Shown here one piece after another: positions 35,716 to 48,982 of a stretch of 64,000 nucleotides of DNA; positions within the stretch are counted from its first letter, which is position 1; every line of letters starts with the position of its first letter. The stretch comes from Hypericum androsaemum (Eukaryota; Streptophyta; Magnoliopsida; Malpighiales; Hypericaceae), in NCBI GenBank assembly GCA_963995505.1, contig OZ023199.1:6195906-6259905 (forward strand), given 5' to 3'. Made by a program: the position numbers and the translations under genes. Under the pieces are notes generated by a model that saw only the letters and a program-made list of their open reading frames with translations, did no database searches and was not told the DNA's origin.

Positions 35716-38700
35716 TGTTGGAGATTGTGTTTGTTACATTTAGTTCGTTACCTTATCAGCTTAGATCATGTCCTAGTTTAGCACGATCACATCTTGATAG
35801 TTTATCTTTTGTACCTTGGTTTCGTTCCTATTTACAAGGAACTTGTTAGCACGTTTGCTCTCCTGTAAGGTTTTATATGTCCGACTCTACCATTGAATAA
35901 AACACCGGCTTGAATTCTTCATGGTATCAGAGCAGAGATCTAATTAAACCCCACAAAAAATAAGCCTACCCGCCGCAAAATCTCTTACCCCACCGAAAAA
36001 AAGAATATCTAAGAATGGCAACGGAGCAGCAAACGACATGTCTTCACCGTACTTCCTACACCCCTCGGACAACCCAGGGCAGGTCAATGTGAGCGAACTG
36101 CTCAACGAAAAGAACTATGCTGATTGGGTTGGTGAGATGACCAATTTTCTTTTGGCAAAAAATAAACTAGGGTTAGTCGACGGGACGATAGTCAAACCGC
36201 AACCGCTGCAGATCACAACATCTGGCTACATTGTGATGCTATGGTCAAGGATTGGTTGGCCATATCGATCGATAAAGAAGTTTGAGAAAGTGTCCATTAT
36301 GCAAAGACGGCATGGGAGATTTGGGCGTATCTCAAGGAGAGATTCGAAAAAAGCAGTGCATTGACAGCCTATGATTTACGGTGATCAATTTTACTGTTGC
36401 ACCAAGACAAGATGTCAGTCTCCGCGTACTTCTCCAAACTGAAATCCATCTGGGATGAGATGGAGTCCATCTCACCAATGGCCACGTGCACGTGCGATGC
36501 AAAACGTCAGTATGCATCAGCACGAGATCAAGAACAACTCTATGTATTTCTCATGGGCTGGATGAAGTGTGTGGTACGATAAAATTTCAAATCCTGAGCA
36601 CCAAGCCACCTCCGACCCTGGGAAAATTATATCATCTGATCCTAGAAGATGAACAAAGTCAAATCATCGCGGCAACACGACAACCTACCATTGAAGCGTG
36701 GTATTCTAGATTGGGAACTATAGGCAATTTGATGATGCCACACAACAGAAGGCTGGAAAGAAAGATAAAGAAAAGATGAGGTCCAACCATTGTCAGAAAA
36801 CTGGCCTTGTGAAGGAACAATGCTTCGAACTCATTGGCTATCCGGAATGGTGGAAAGGAGAAGAAGGAGGAAAAAAAGAACGACCAGCGTCCTCCACCAT
36901 ATGAAAATAGCAACCGCTTGCTGCGAAGGTAGAGGCGAGTCTGATACCTGTACTGTCAACCGACCAATACACGAGGCTGCTTGAAGTATTGAAGCAAATG
37001 GGAGATGAAATTGGACGCGGAGCACGCGAGTCCGGGCCTGAAGTGCATATGGCTAGTATGAACTTATGGCAACGCTCCTGGATAATCCATTCCAGAGAAA
37101 CGAAACATATAACTTATGATTCAGGTTTTTTCACAGGTCTAGTTAGGTGAACTAAGAATATGCCAGTGAAAATTCTAATTGGTGATGATGTTCCGTTAGA
37201 AGGAATCATGGACGTTAAGCTTCCTAATGGGATTATATTGAAAGATGTTTTATACATCCCTGCTTTTCGATATAATCTTATATTAGTTCATAGACTGACT
37301 AAAGATCTGAACTACTCACTAATCTTTGTTGCGGATGTATGTGTATTGCAGGACCTACCTTCGAGGACCCTGATTGGAGTGAGTAGGCACCGTGGTAGTT
37401 TGTACCTATTGGAGCCTATTTCGATCGCGGGGGTGGTTATGCATGTCGACAAAGGAGCTTCAGCAAGCATCTGGCACGAGAGACTTGGGCATCCATCAGT
37501 TGGAAAATTAGGTCATTTACAACATTTACGTACGAATATTCAGTTGGATCACAAAGCTTTGCGTGATGCTTGTTTACGGGCAAAATAAACCAGACCTTCT
37601 TTCTCGAATAGTGCAATAAAAATTGATTCCTGTTTTGCATTGGTTCATTGTGATATATGGGGACCTTATAAGACTGCATCGCTCTCCGAGGCACACTATT
37701 TCCTAACTATAGTGGATGACTATAGTCGTGGTCTGTGGGTATATCTCATGCATCGCAAGTCTGATGTTGCTCATTTTTTGGTCATGTTTTGCAACATGAT
37801 TGAAACTCAATTTGGAAGGAAGGTGCAACAAAATAGGATGGACAATGGAACAGAGTTTCAGTCGACCATTATGATGGATTTTTACAGGGACAAGAGAATT
37901 TTGTTGCAGACATCGTATCCTTATACACCACAACAAAATGGTGTAGTGGGAAGGTAAGCATCGATATATCCTAGAGACAGCTCGTGCCCTACTTTTTCAT
38001 TCAAGCATGCCGATTCATTTCTGGGGAGAAAGTGTGCTAACATCGGTTTACCTGATCAATCGGCTTCCCACACAAGCTACCAACAACAAGACGCCCTATG
38101 AGATACTTTTTGGTAAGAAACTAAGCTACACTCATCTACGATCTTTTGGGTGTCTCGTCTATGCACATATTCCAGATCCTCTTCGAGACAAGTTTAAAGC
38201 AAGGAGTCAAAAATGTGTATTTGTCAAATATCCTGAAGGGCAAAAGGGGTATCGAGTTTTTGACCTAGAAGATAGACGTATTTACCACACAAGAAATGTC
38301 ACCTTCGTCGAGCATGTGCACCCTTCTAAGAAGGGCCACTCAGACGAAATGCAGTAGCTGGTCCCTCGCACTAATGATAGTCAAGGTGACTATTTCAAGC
38401 CTAAATTGAGATTAGAACAGCCTATGGATCATACAGAGAGGGAGGCTGCTTTGGAAGAACTCGTTCCAGTTGAGAATAATACAGTTCCCATCGAGAATAT
38501 TAGAGAACCAGTTAAAAAATTGGTAGAGCCCGTCCCAGTTTCAGAGAATGAGGGAAGTCAGAATGTGCCAATCGCTCGACGAAGCTCAAGATTGAGATAG
38601 ATTCCTCGTTGATTGGAAGATTATGAGACATGCATACCACCCTCCATCGACCACCCACAGCCTGCCCCTTCATCCGAGAACTCGGTGGTATAGCCTCTTA

Positions 38701-40516
38701 CTCATTTTGTTTCCTGGTCAAAGTTTTTTGACAATCATAAGGTCTTTCTCGCTGTCATCACACAGCGTGAAGAGCCAAAGACTTATTTTCAGGAAGTTAA
38801 GAGGGAAAAGTGGAGGAAGGCAATGACGCGTGAAATACAAGCACTTAAGGCAAATGGCACATGGACTCTCGAATACTTACCCCCTTGGCAAGAAGGCAAT
38901 TGATTGTAAATGGGTGTACAAAATTAAGTACAAGCCCAATGGAGATGTTGAGCGCTATAAGGCACGTCTGGTTGCCAAAGGATATACTCAAATTGAGGGT
39001 ATCGATTTTCATGATACATTTGCACGAGTAGCAAAGCTGGTGACCATCCGTTGTCTTCTTGCGGTGGCTGTTCAGAGATGATGGTTCATAACACAGCTGG
39101 ACGTCAACAATGCTTTTTTGCATGGAGATCTTGATGAGACAGTCTACATGAAGTTGCCTCTCAGATATTCAACCGCTTATGATACACGAGTATGTCGGTT
39201 ACATAAATTGCTCTATGGACTCCGCCAATCATCACGTAACTGGTACCATAAGTTCACTCAGGCACTCACTTATATTGGTTTTGTTCAATGTCATTTTGAC
39301 ACCTCGTTGTTTAGATTTCTCAGAGATTGCATTGTTGTTTTTGCATTGATCTATGTAGACGATGTCATACTAGACGGCAATACTGAGGCAAAGATCAAGG
39401 AGGTCACTGCATATTTGGATGTCAAGTTCGGAATTAAGGACGTGGGAGCTTTAAAGTATTTTTTGGGAATTGAAACAGCTCGCTCCGCTGATGGGCTCAT
39501 TTTAAGTCAAAGGAAATATACTATCGACACACTCAGGGACAGCAAGAAGCTAGGAGGATGACCCGCTGATTTCCCTATAGAGCAAAATCACTATTTGACG
39601 ATGGAGATAATTGCTGGACAGGTTGATGCTAGTCAATATCGCCGACTAGTGGGCGTCTCCTTTACCTCACAGTCACATGACTGGACATTGCTTATGTGGT
39701 CAGTATTCTGAGTCAATTTGTTACAAACCCTCAACAAGCTCATGTTGATGTAGCTGATCGAGTGCTTCACTACCTCAAGCAATCACTTGGATAAGGCATT
39801 TTCTTGTCATCCGTAGGTCGACCTATTCTCACGAAATATTATGATGCAGACTGGGGTGATTGCCAAATGACTCGTCATTCTAGGACGGGATACTTCGTGT
39901 TATTTGGGGATTCTTCTGTGTCTTGGAGTATCAAGAAATAATCCGTTGTTGCGCGGTCTTTAGCAGAGGCCAAATATAAAGCCTTGGCAGCTGTTGTTAT
40001 TGAACTTATTTGGCTTCGATGGTTGTTTTGCAACCTGCAGACACCACAAGCTGGACCAATAATGCTCTTTTATGACAATCAAGCTACCTTATATATTGCT
40101 GCTAATCTGGTCTATCACGAAAGGACCAAACATGTTGAAATGGACTATTATTTCATCCGGGAGCGAGTTCATTTCAACAAAATTATGCCACAGAAGATTG
40201 CTAGTGTAGGTCAGTTGGCGGATATCTCCACCAAAGCACTTGGTCGCCAACAATTTCATCACCTCCTTAGCAAGTTGGGCACTACGAATCTCCATGCGCC
40301 AACTTGAGGGGGAGTGTAGGAGAATTTGTTTTCTATGTTTAGTTCGTTTCTTTATCACCTCATGTCCTAGTTTAGCTCGATCACATCTTGATAGTTTACC
40401 TTTTGTACCTTCATTTTGTTCCTATTTACTAGGAACTTGCTTAGCACGTTTGCTCTCCTGTAAGGCTATATATGCCTGACTCTACCATTGAATAAAACAG
40501 CGGCTTGAATTCTTCA
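35716..40516 (+). mobile_element. Ty1/copia retrotransposon 1 (degenerate, full length)
   Basis: 5' LTR 35716-35921 (206 bp) and 3' LTR 40315-40516 (202 bp), beginning tgt and ending ttcttca. The primer site tggtatcagagc (35922-35933, initiator-Met tRNA) follows directly. The polypurine tract cttgagggggag precedes the 3' LTR. Flanks ttgag (35711-35715) and tggag (40517-40521) are a target duplication with one change. The internal region has gag, protease, integrase, reverse transcriptase and RNase H in copia order, with many stops. Confidence 0.92.
36038..40307 (+). pseudogene. Copia 1 gag-pol pseudogene
   Basis: Domains in order: gag start MSSPYFLHPSDNPGQVNVSE (36038) with ENYADW-like ligand motif; a protease relic near 37020 with E-S-G-P instead of D-S-G-A; GAG-pre-integrase IWHERLGHPSVGKLGHL (about 37470); integrase from HCDIWGPYKTAS through DYSRGLWVYLMHRKSDV and TPQQNGVVG (37640-38360); reverse transcriptase with [20 protein letters not shown] and the active-site box YVDDVIL (about 39350); RNase H to 40307 with SLAEAKYKALA (usual AEAEY-A). 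Frames break at several places, for example near 36364, 37588, 38357 and 39081. It makes no complete polyprotein. Confidence 0.88.
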
Positions 40517-40591
40517 TGGAGAATCGAGATCTCTATCACCTCGAGATAAAGCACGGCTATAATATTGAACTCACATCACCTCGCTTGTCAC
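40517..40591. other. Spacer between copia 1 and LINE tail
   Basis: Short unique-looking sequence; no feature. Confidence 0.4.
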
Positions 40592-41246
40592 TTTTTTTAA
40601 GTAAAGAGAAGGGGTAGACACCTTAAATTTAAAAAAAATATATTACATCTTAGGAGAATATTTCTCCCGGATGAAGGTTGCGAGCGTCGGCCTCGTTCAA
40701 ACTCTCTTGTGAGAAAGTCCAGTGGAAAAACCCACAAAAGAGAAAGAGTACCATGGGAGAGCTTAGCTTCCCCTTAACGTTAAAATTGCTAATTGTTCAT
40801 CCCCCATTCCTTCGATCCATTAATCGAGTAAGCATAAGGGACCGAACATCAGGTGGTGGTTCTGCTAGCACATAGAGGCCGATGGGCCTTGTGAATCCGA
40901 GATTAGCAAGCCTGTTCGCATACTAGTTAGCTTCCCAGTAGGTATGGACGACTTTAACTTTCTAATCCCATTGGAGTTCCTTAGCATTGGATCAAAGAGG
41001 GGGTTGGGACTACCCTAGAGCATCTCAGCCCTGTTGAGAAACCCACCACCAATTTTGAGTCCATCTCCAATATTAGCTTCTTGATTCCCAGGGAGTGCGC
41101 AAGTTCTAGGCTCTTGAGAACACCCCATAATTCAGCGTTCACACTCGAGCCGCACCCAAAGTTGGAGACAAATTTGCCAATCCAGTCCCCATTGTAATCT
41201 CGAAGGATGTCTCCACTTGTTGCCTGCCTTATTAAAGCTTGCATAG
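40592..41246 (-). pseudogene. LINE 3' part: RNase H C-terminal region and tail
   Basis: On - from 41246, the frame reads GDILRDYNGDWIGKFVSNFG and ELWGVLKSLELAHSLGIKK, with LILEMDSKLVV holding the conserved Asp of the RNase H motif, then VHTYWEAN and LANLGFTRPIGLY after small frame changes. This is the RVT_3-type RNase H carried by plant LINEs. A short A-run lies at the low-coordinate end (cactttttttaa near 40590), fitting a LINE tail. The domain is interrupted at 41246 by copia 2 and resumes at 44844. Confidence 0.8.
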
Positions 41247-44200
41247 TGTTGGAGATCACGTCTATTCTATTTGATTTACTTCCTTATCTAGTTCGCTATT
41301 TTTGTATCTCCCTTTTTCCTGTTTGTAAATTTCGATTCCTTGCTTAAGGTGCTAAAACAGAAGGGAGAAAGTGGGTCCAACGTTGTTCGTGACTCAGGGG
41401 CGGAGGTGCATATGACGGGTATGACTTTTGGACAGAGTTCTTTCCAGCTCCACAGAACACAAAGCTCACGATGCAAGCATATTTTCTGGGCCTCTAAGAT
41501 CATCTGGGAATACCCCAGTAAAAATACCCATTGGCGATACTATTTCGGTTGAAGGGATTGGTGATATTATTCTAACAAACGAGATCATTTTGAGAATTTT
41601 TTTGCATATCCCTACATTTCACTGCAATCTCATATATGTACGTAGATTAATGAAAGACTTGAGTTGTTCACTAACCTTTGTTGCAGACTTGTGTGTATTA
41701 CAAGACCTACCTTCGAGGACCCTAATTGGAATGGGTAGGCACCGTGGTGGTTTGTACCTGCTGGAGTTTGCTTCGAAAATGGGGGTGGCTTTGCATGTCA
41801 ACAAAGAGGTATCAACAAATTTTTGGCATGAACGACTAGGGCATCCTTCTTTTGAGAAGATCGGGCACTTGCGATATTTATGTTCAGATATTTGGTTAAA
41901 CAATAAGCTTTTCTGTGATGCTTATTTGCGGGCGAAACAGACCAGTCTCTCCTTTCCAAACAGTTCTATAAAGAAAAGTTCATATATTACCTTGATACAT
42001 TGTGACATTTGGGGTCCTTATAAAACTGCTTCATTGTCTGGAGCACATTACTTTTTGACTATCGTGGATGATCATAGTCGTGGTGTTTGGGTCTATTTAA
42101 TGCATCATAAGTCGAAGGTTCCTCGTTTTCTGATTATGTTCTATAATATGGTAGAGACACAGTTTGGAAAGAGGATATAGAAAATAAGGACAGATAATGG
42201 ATTGGAATTACAGTCCCATACTATGATAGATTTTTACAAGGACAAGGACATGCAGTTACAGACATCTTGTCTGTACACACCACAACAGAACAGAGTGGTC
42301 AAGCAAAAATATCGCTATATTCTGGACACCGGTCGAGCACTACTCTTCCACTCTGGCTTGTCCACACATTTTTGGGGAGAAAGTGTACTCACTGCAGTGT
42401 ACCTAATAAATCGCCTGCCGACCAAGGTGATCAACAACAAAACCCCCTACGAGGTACTTTTCAGCAAAAATTTAGGATATATACACTTGAGATCTTTTGG
42501 GTGCCTGGTTTATGCGCATGTTCTAGATCTCCGCAATGATAAATTTCAAGCGCGGAGTCAAAAATATGTGTTTGTTGGATACCCGAAAGGACAAAAGAGT
42601 TATCAGGTATACGATTTGGAGGATAAACATATCTATCATTCGAGGGACACAATGTTCATCGAGCATGTGTATCCCTACAAGGCTATCCTTCGACACTATC
42701 ATGCAATAAAATTAACTCTCTTACGAGGATCACTTCGCAGATGATTTATTGGATAATATTCAACCTGTCGAGCCAAATGACGTTACTAATTTGGATGCAA
42801 CTAATGAGGGTCTCGATGCAACTCCTCTTGAAAATGTAGAGGCAACAGTTCCTGTCGATCATACAAACTTGGAAAATGTTGCTATTGAGTAGAATCAAGT
42901 GGCAGTCCGACGCAGCACTCGGCTAAAATAAGTCTCGACGCAACTTGTCGACTACGAGATATACATGCCACCCTCCCTTAACCATCCACGGTCTACCTCT
43001 TCGTCAGGGAACTTAGTGGTATATCCTCTTACTCATTTTGTCTCGTATTCAAAGTTTTCTGATACTCATAAGGCTTTTCTTGCTGCCGTCACATAACACA
43101 ATGAGCCAAAGAATTATTTTCAGGCAATGAAAAGTGCACAATGGCGGGATGCAATGATACGAGAGTTAGAAGCACTCGAGGCGAATGGTACATGGACTCT
43201 CGAAGCTCTAAGGCCAAGAAAGAAAGCCATAAACCCAAAATGGGTGTACAAAATTAAGTACAAACCCGATGGTAATGTTGAACGCGATAAAGCTCGCTTG
43301 GTCGCCAAAGGGTATACTTAGATTAAAGGGATTAACTTCCATGATACGTTCGCACCTGTTGCAATACTTGTCACCGTGAGATGCCTTCTCGCGTGGCCGT
43401 GCAAAATTGCTGGTTTATAACTCAGCTTGACGTCAACAACGCCTTTCTTTATGGCGACCTTAATGAGGCTGTGTATATGAAATTGCCCCTTGGCTACTCT
43501 TCATCACCAAGTTAGTGTGTATCTCGATTGCGTAAGTCCCTCTACGAACTCCAGCAGGCTTCGCAGAACTGGTACCATAAGTTCATGCAAGCCCTTCTCT
43601 ATATCAGTTTTGTTCAATGTCATTCTGACATCTCCCTGTTTCATTTTCACAATGATCATGTCCTAGTATTTGCCTTGATTTATGTAGATGATGTGATCTT
43701 GGCTGGCAATAAGGATGCTAAAATTAAGGAGATCACGTCTTACTTAGATGTTCGTTTTAGAATCAAGGACCTCGGGGAACTCAAATACTTCTTGGGGATA
43801 GAAGCTGCACGATCTGCTAATGGTTTAGTCCTCAGCCAAAGAAAATGCATGGTTGACATACTGACGGATGGTAAAAAGTTGGGTGGTCGACCACCCGCAT
43901 TTCCAATCGAGCAAAATAATCACCTGACAGCCAGTACAGCTCCCACTTTAGTTGATGGCGGATGATATCGGTGCCTAATAGGCCACCTCCTTTACCTGAC
44001 TGTCACCCATCCAAATATCACTTATGTTGTCACCATACTGAGTCAGTTCATCACCAATCCATAATAATCTCATGTTGATGCAGCCGATCGTGTCCTGGAT
44101 TATCTCAAGCAGTCGTCTGGACAAGGTATATTTCTCCCTGCTAATGGGCACCCTACACTCATGACTTATTACGATGCTGACTGGGGTGATTGTCCCATGA

Positions 44201-44838
44201 CTCGCCAATCAAAAATAGGCTATTTCATCTTATACGGTGGTCCCCCTGTCTCTAGGCAGACCAAAAAGTAGTACGTCGTCGCACGATCTTTCGCTGAGGC
44301 CGAATACAGAGCTATGGCAGCTCCTGTTAGTGAGCTCATTTGGTTTCATTGGTTATTTCTTGAACTCTGTACACCACCATCTGGTCCCACACCTCTTTAC
44401 TGCGACAACCAGGCCGCCTTACACATTACAGCCAACCTAGTGTATCATAAGAGGACAAAGCATGTTGAAATGTACTGCCATTTTGTCAGAGAACGTGTAC
44501 AGTGCAATGAAATTGCTCCCCAAAAGATTGACAATACTAGTCAACTAGCCGACATTTTCACTAAAGCTCTCAGTCACCAGCACTTTCATTACTTACTTGG
44601 CAAGTTGGGTATTACGAATCTCCATGCTCCAACTTGAGGGAGAGTATTGGAGATCACGTCTGTTCTATTTGATTTACTTCCTTATCTAGTTCACTACTTT
44701 TGTATCTCCCTTTTCTTGTTTGTAATTTCCGATTCCTATTCCTACTTATTAGGAGTTTGCTAGGTTTACGTTTGTTGAACTTTGGCTATAGGCTTTCTAT
44801 TGAATAAAGCAGCAGCACATGTTCACTCAAATTCTACA
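41247..44838 (+). mobile_element. Ty1/copia retrotransposon 2, gag-deleted, inside a LINE
   Basis: The 5' LTR begins tgttggagatcacg at 41247 but only about 95 bp remain; it joins directly to sequence just before the protease. The 3' LTR is 44645-44838 (tattggagatcacg ... attctaca). A perfect target duplication catag lies at 41242-41246 and 44839-44843. The missing segment is the LTR 3' half, primer site and gag. Protease to RNase H remain, closely related to copia 1. Confidence 0.9.
41385..44637 (+). pseudogene. Copia 2 pol pseudogene
   Basis: Protease box DSGAEVHMTG survives at about 41391. GAG-pre-integrase FWHERLGHPSFEKIGHLRY (41820) and integrase HCDIWGPYKTASLSGAHYF lie in a 250-codon frame (41428-42180) that ends at a stop, then continue to 42744. 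Reverse transcriptase spans about 43127-43965 with [32 protein letters not shown] and YVDDVILAGN, broken by a stop near 43321 and a frameshift near 43395. RNase H (SFAEAEYRAMA, then TADIF-like end) runs to 44637. The catalytic residues are better kept than in copia 1. Confidence 0.88.
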
Positions 44839-45660
44839 CATAGCGCCGTCCGTATTAAGCCTGGTCCAACCATTAGGTAGTTTTCCCCAACCTATTAACC
44901 TCTCTTGGCTTCTCGGTCGAGCACTTAGCATCTCTGTTGTCTCTCTCGCGGCATCAATCTCATTGACCCTGTAAATAATAGATGCATATGGGTTAGTAGG
45001 TCTTCTAAGCCCTCTTTCCACACTTTAAAATTTTCTCCATTTATAAAAAGAAGTTATTGAAACTAAGAAGGTGTTGACCCAGAGCTTAGTAGCTATAATA
45101 TTATTCTCAAGCCAAGCAAATAAATTAAGAGTGAAAAAGTTAGATATATTCTGATTCGATGAAGACAGCAATTGGAGCTAACAATTCAAAACTCTTTCAT
45201 AGTCATGAAGGGCATGTAGGAGTCTCCTCCTCTCCATGACAACGAAGACAAGTGCATACATCAAACATATGTCTGTGCTTTTGCACTGCATTGGTGGGAA
45301 GTCTACCACGACTTGCTAGCCAAGGGACTTATTTTAGTCTTTGAGGGCCATCCCAATGCCACAAAGTCTGCCAGATTCTAGAGTTTTCATTCTGTCCAAA
45401 TCCCGAATGAGAATATAGGCAGATGTCGTGGTGAACATTCCATTTGGATTCAATAATCATGCAATACGAAGCAGGGATTCAACAGGTGGAAACTGTTCAA
45501 ATGTATTCCAATTCCATTCTCCGGACTAGGTAATGACATCCTTGATTTTCCAATTATCAACTTCCCTTGGAATATCTACAATTACAGTCTCCCTAAAAGG
45601 GCATTAGCAGGGAAGCCGATAATTATGCCAAAAGTGAAAGTCCACAAGCGAAGCATGGCC
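44839..45660 (-). pseudogene. LINE 5' part: zinc-binding RT domain and RNase H start
   Basis: On -, 45660-45120 reads as the zf-RVT region: DIPREVDNWKIKDVIT, GEWNWNTFEQFPPVESLLRI, TTSAYILIRD, and a Cys-poor version of the C-x2-C-x-E-E-x2-H-x2-C box. After a linker, 45021-44844 reads GWGKLPNGWTRLNTDGAM, the first catalytic segment of RNase H (NTDGA), ending exactly at the copia 2 target site. The continuation is at 41246 and below. Stops and shifts make it a dead copy. Confidence 0.75.
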
Positions 45661-46615
45661 AATGGTGAGCTAGGACCTCAGCTCCTCGAAGCAGCATCGG
45701 GCTAGAGGTTTTGCCAGAATGTCCGGCACCTCCTCTTTGGTTGAGATATAATACACTCGAAGGTGTTTAGCTGTCACTTGCTCACAAAAAAAGTGAAAGT
45801 CGATCTCCATGTGCTTGGAATGACTGTGTAAGACCAGATTAGCCGAGGAAAAAGGAGAGATCTCTGATGTCGAATTGGTGTTGAAGGAATTTGACTAGTT
45901 TGTGAAGTGCTGTTGGTTGAGATCACATGACGAGTATATCGTCAACATAGAACAAGATACAGAGCTTCAAGGAACCAAGGCTAAAATAAAATAAGGAAGT
46001 GTTCGTCTTGGACCCTTGAAAGCTGAACCGGTATAGGGCGGTCTCAAGGCAATCGAACCAAGCCTTTGGAGCTTACTTGAGGCCATACATGAAGCGTCAA
46101 AGTTGACATATATAGTGAGGATAATGTGGATTCATGAACCAGGTGGTTGTTCCATGTATAATGCCTCCATTAGCTGACCGTGAAGGAAGACATTGAAGAT
46201 GTCTAATTGCTGAACCAGTCAATCGAATGAGATAGTGAGAGTGAGAAGAAGGCGAACTGATGTTGATTCAGGGGCATTGTGGAAGCCCTTGGCGACACGG
46301 CAGCTTTGCACCAAGCGACAGATCCATCCGCATTTTGTTTTACTTGAAACACCCATTTGTTTTTTGCTGCAGCTCTACGAGGGACCAAGACCCATGTTTA
46401 GTTTCGAATGAGGGCATTGAATTCTTCCGCCATAGCTGTGCACCAGTGAGGATGCCGGACTGCTTGAGTAAAACAAGTGGGTACGGCGTGAGGGGATGAG
46501 GAATCAAGTGGGAGTGCTATAGCTTGGGAGTGGGTCACCATTGGGTGGTTACGAGCACGTGGCGTGGAGGTAGCCGGTGGGTTTGGGGCCATTGCCAGCG
46601 GTGCAGTAGCCACAT
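45661..46615 (-). pseudogene. Ty1/copia reverse transcriptase/RNase H fragment
   Basis: Minus strand, different lineage from copia 1 and 2. From 46613: HPMVTHSQAIALPL, then PTCFTQAVRHPHWCTAMAEE, FNALIRN and WVLVPRRAAAKNKWVFQVK (start of copia RT). Around 45850-45690 HSKHMEIDFHFFCEQVTAKH and LRVYYISTKEEVPDILAKPL are the end of copia RNase H. The part between is shortened, with stops. No LTR recognised. Confidence 0.8.
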
Positions 46616-48680
46616 TGGAAACTCATCAATAAAGATCATACTCTAATCCGTGGATGTAGGCAATCTGATAAAATACGTAATTCTTTTTTGTTCATTTTTT
46701 TAATTATTTTCTTGCGTTAGAATAGAGGTAATTTTTCTAAGCATTCAGATCTTCAAGAGGTTGAGTTCTTGCCGAAAAATGTAGTTTTTTATTTTCTGGA
46801 ATACTTTCGTTTTCCAGTAAAAGATTAGAAGGTTTCTATGTAAAAAGCTCTCTCATCTCTGATACATTTTTAGTCTGTAGAACGAATCTTACTTCGGTGC
46901 AAATATCTTGAGTAGGGACAACCACTTGCGCGCTTCCATGGACGATCATAGATAGAAGAATTATACGTATTTTACATTTTTAATTTTTTTGGCTTCAGGT
47001 TTGCTGTAATTGTGAATATGTTGCTAACTACACTGAACCTGAATTACACCAAACTATATATACTTTTCTTAATATAAATGATCACAATAACAAACACCGG
47101 ATCCATGCGTAAACCATCAACTTTTAAAATTGAAATATCTCAACAAAATATATCTACATCGTTATTTAATTGATTCAATATGCAACTAACTAATCTATTC
47201 GGAACAACCAAAATCGAGGGTCATGGGGATTACTCGATCCAAGTTGGAGCTTTTATAATCTGTACTGGATTTGTCAATTAAACCATGAAGGCACTTGTAG
47301 CTTCTGCCAAATCTTAAAACATAATCAATTAGGGATCTTTGTCAAACACTCTAAAAGTGCTTATTTGTTTTGGTGGAACTCTAAAAGTGCTTATTGGTAG
47401 TGAACAACTATTGATTACCTTCAATTAGGAAAAAGAAACTCGCACCAAATTTTTAAAACTAATTTTGTATGTTGAAAAAGCTGAGATTGGAGACCATTGG
47501 TAGTATTTTTGTGTCAAGGCCCAATTTCGTTTATGAGTTTATATTTGCAATAACAGATTATACCAATGTACATACCGGCTAAGAGAAAAAAAAGTCAAGA
47601 AAGCATGCCATTATAGAGGTCTACAAAGTTTTTTTATCATTTTCTAAGCAATTCAGGAATCATAGTTGGCTTGACCACCCAGCTCCGAAACCGATTGAGA
47701 CCATATTAGTCATTTTTTGTCTTAGAGAAGAACGGTATGAATGAGAGCTTAAAAATTGTGTAATTTCTTTAGTTCCAAATGGTTCAGATAATAGCATCAA
47801 AGAGTGACCAATACCATTTTCAATTTGTTGAAAAAATCTCTTTGGTCCATGAAAATAACGTGTATGGGCCCAAATGAACTGAATTTATAAGTAAGATGGT
47901 TCATCGTAAATTGATTAACTAATTTAATATGATAGGTGTCACGATGAGCTTTTGGATGGGTTACACTTTCCTTTATTTTTTGATACACTGGCTTAGAAAG
48001 CACGATTTTGTGTTAACTCTTGTAATCTTATCTTATAGCAATTGGAAATACCTGAACAACCATAATCGAGGTTTATGCGGGTTACTCGATCCAAGTTGGA
48101 GTTTTTATAATTAGTACTAGATTTGTCAATTAACCCATGAAGACACTTAAAGCTTCTGCTAAATCTTAAACAATAATTCGTAACAGATTTATATTCTCTG
48201 AAGCTCTTTTTTTAGTAGAAAAGAAAAGAGCGTAGAGTTCTTTCTTCTCTGTAAATCTAATGCGAAAGACGTTTGCCGTGGATGGGGAAAAGCTCAGCTC
48301 ACTCTCATTGTAAACTCAATTTCCTTATAATAAAACATTATAAACAAAATCTAGCTACCTTCTATATAAAGGCTAAAACAAAGGACATCAGATCCGCCAA
48401 AGGGTTTGTAACCCAACAAAAATATCCAGGAGGTGCAGGATTCAAACTCCGGCATTGTCATAGGTGTAAAATTTACCATAAAAAATGGACATTAGATCCC
48501 ACTAAAATACTAATACATATAAATAGATCGAAAGTCTAATAAGAAGAGTTGATACTCTTATTCAAAACAAAGAAGAGTTGAAACTAATTAGATGCAAACT
48601 CAAGTTGACCGCCCGCATCATAGATTGCTGGCTTAAGACTGTCTTCCATCACCTCTCCAAAGCTTCAGCCAGCGAACATA
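46616..48680. repeat. AT-rich repeat DNA with 850-bp spaced direct repeats
   Basis: A block of about 130 bp at 47203-47335 (gaacaaccaaaatcgagg ... gattactcgatccaagttggag ... tgtcaatta) recurs at 48053-48185, spacing 850 bp. The segment 46780-47050 also resembles 52270-52560 (tttctggarcactttcgttttycc, ttgtgaatatgttgctaactac). This may be a decayed retroelement or DNA transposon family; no termini could be set. No gene is seen. Confidence 0.5.
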
Positions 48681-48872
48681 CTATAACCACGAGCTAAAAG
48701 AATTCAGTGGGAGGTAGCCAACCAGAATGGGAGGCTTTGACGACGGCTTGGTGTTTCTCTGGGGCTCCCCCTTCTTCCTTGAAAGATCGTGTAAACGATC
48801 ATCATTAAGTGACATTACCCGCAAGGAAGATGATGGGAAAAAGCAACCAAAGATGGACGAAAATATACCCAT
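48681..48872 (-). CDS. Small protein with possible N-myristoylation signal, unidentified
   Basis: A 63-codon frame starting MGIFSSIFGCFFPSSSLRV and ending KPPILVGYLPLNSFSSWL. Gly2 with Ser6 fits the plant N-myristoylation pattern, and Cys10 could be acylated, so a membrane-anchored small protein is likely. The layout (MGxxFS start, Ser/Lys-rich middle, P-I-x-V-x-Y-x-P-x-N-S end) resembles small uncharacterised plant proteins, from memory only. A TATA box (tataaata on -) lies about 110 bp upstream, leaving a leader near 80 nt. The + frame over the same span is judged a shadow. Function unknown. Confidence 0.5.
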   Translation of the reverse strand: MGIFSSIFGCFFPSSSLRVMSLNDDRLHDLSRKKGEPQRNTKPSSKPPILVGYLPLNSFSSWL

Positions 48873-48982
48873 TCGCGGAAGCAGCTGGGATAGACAATAT
48901 TCGGAGAGGATTACTAATCTGGAACTGGTTGGAAGATGGAGGAAGGCTGCTTATATTTTTCTTGTGCCTGTGCTACTACTAT

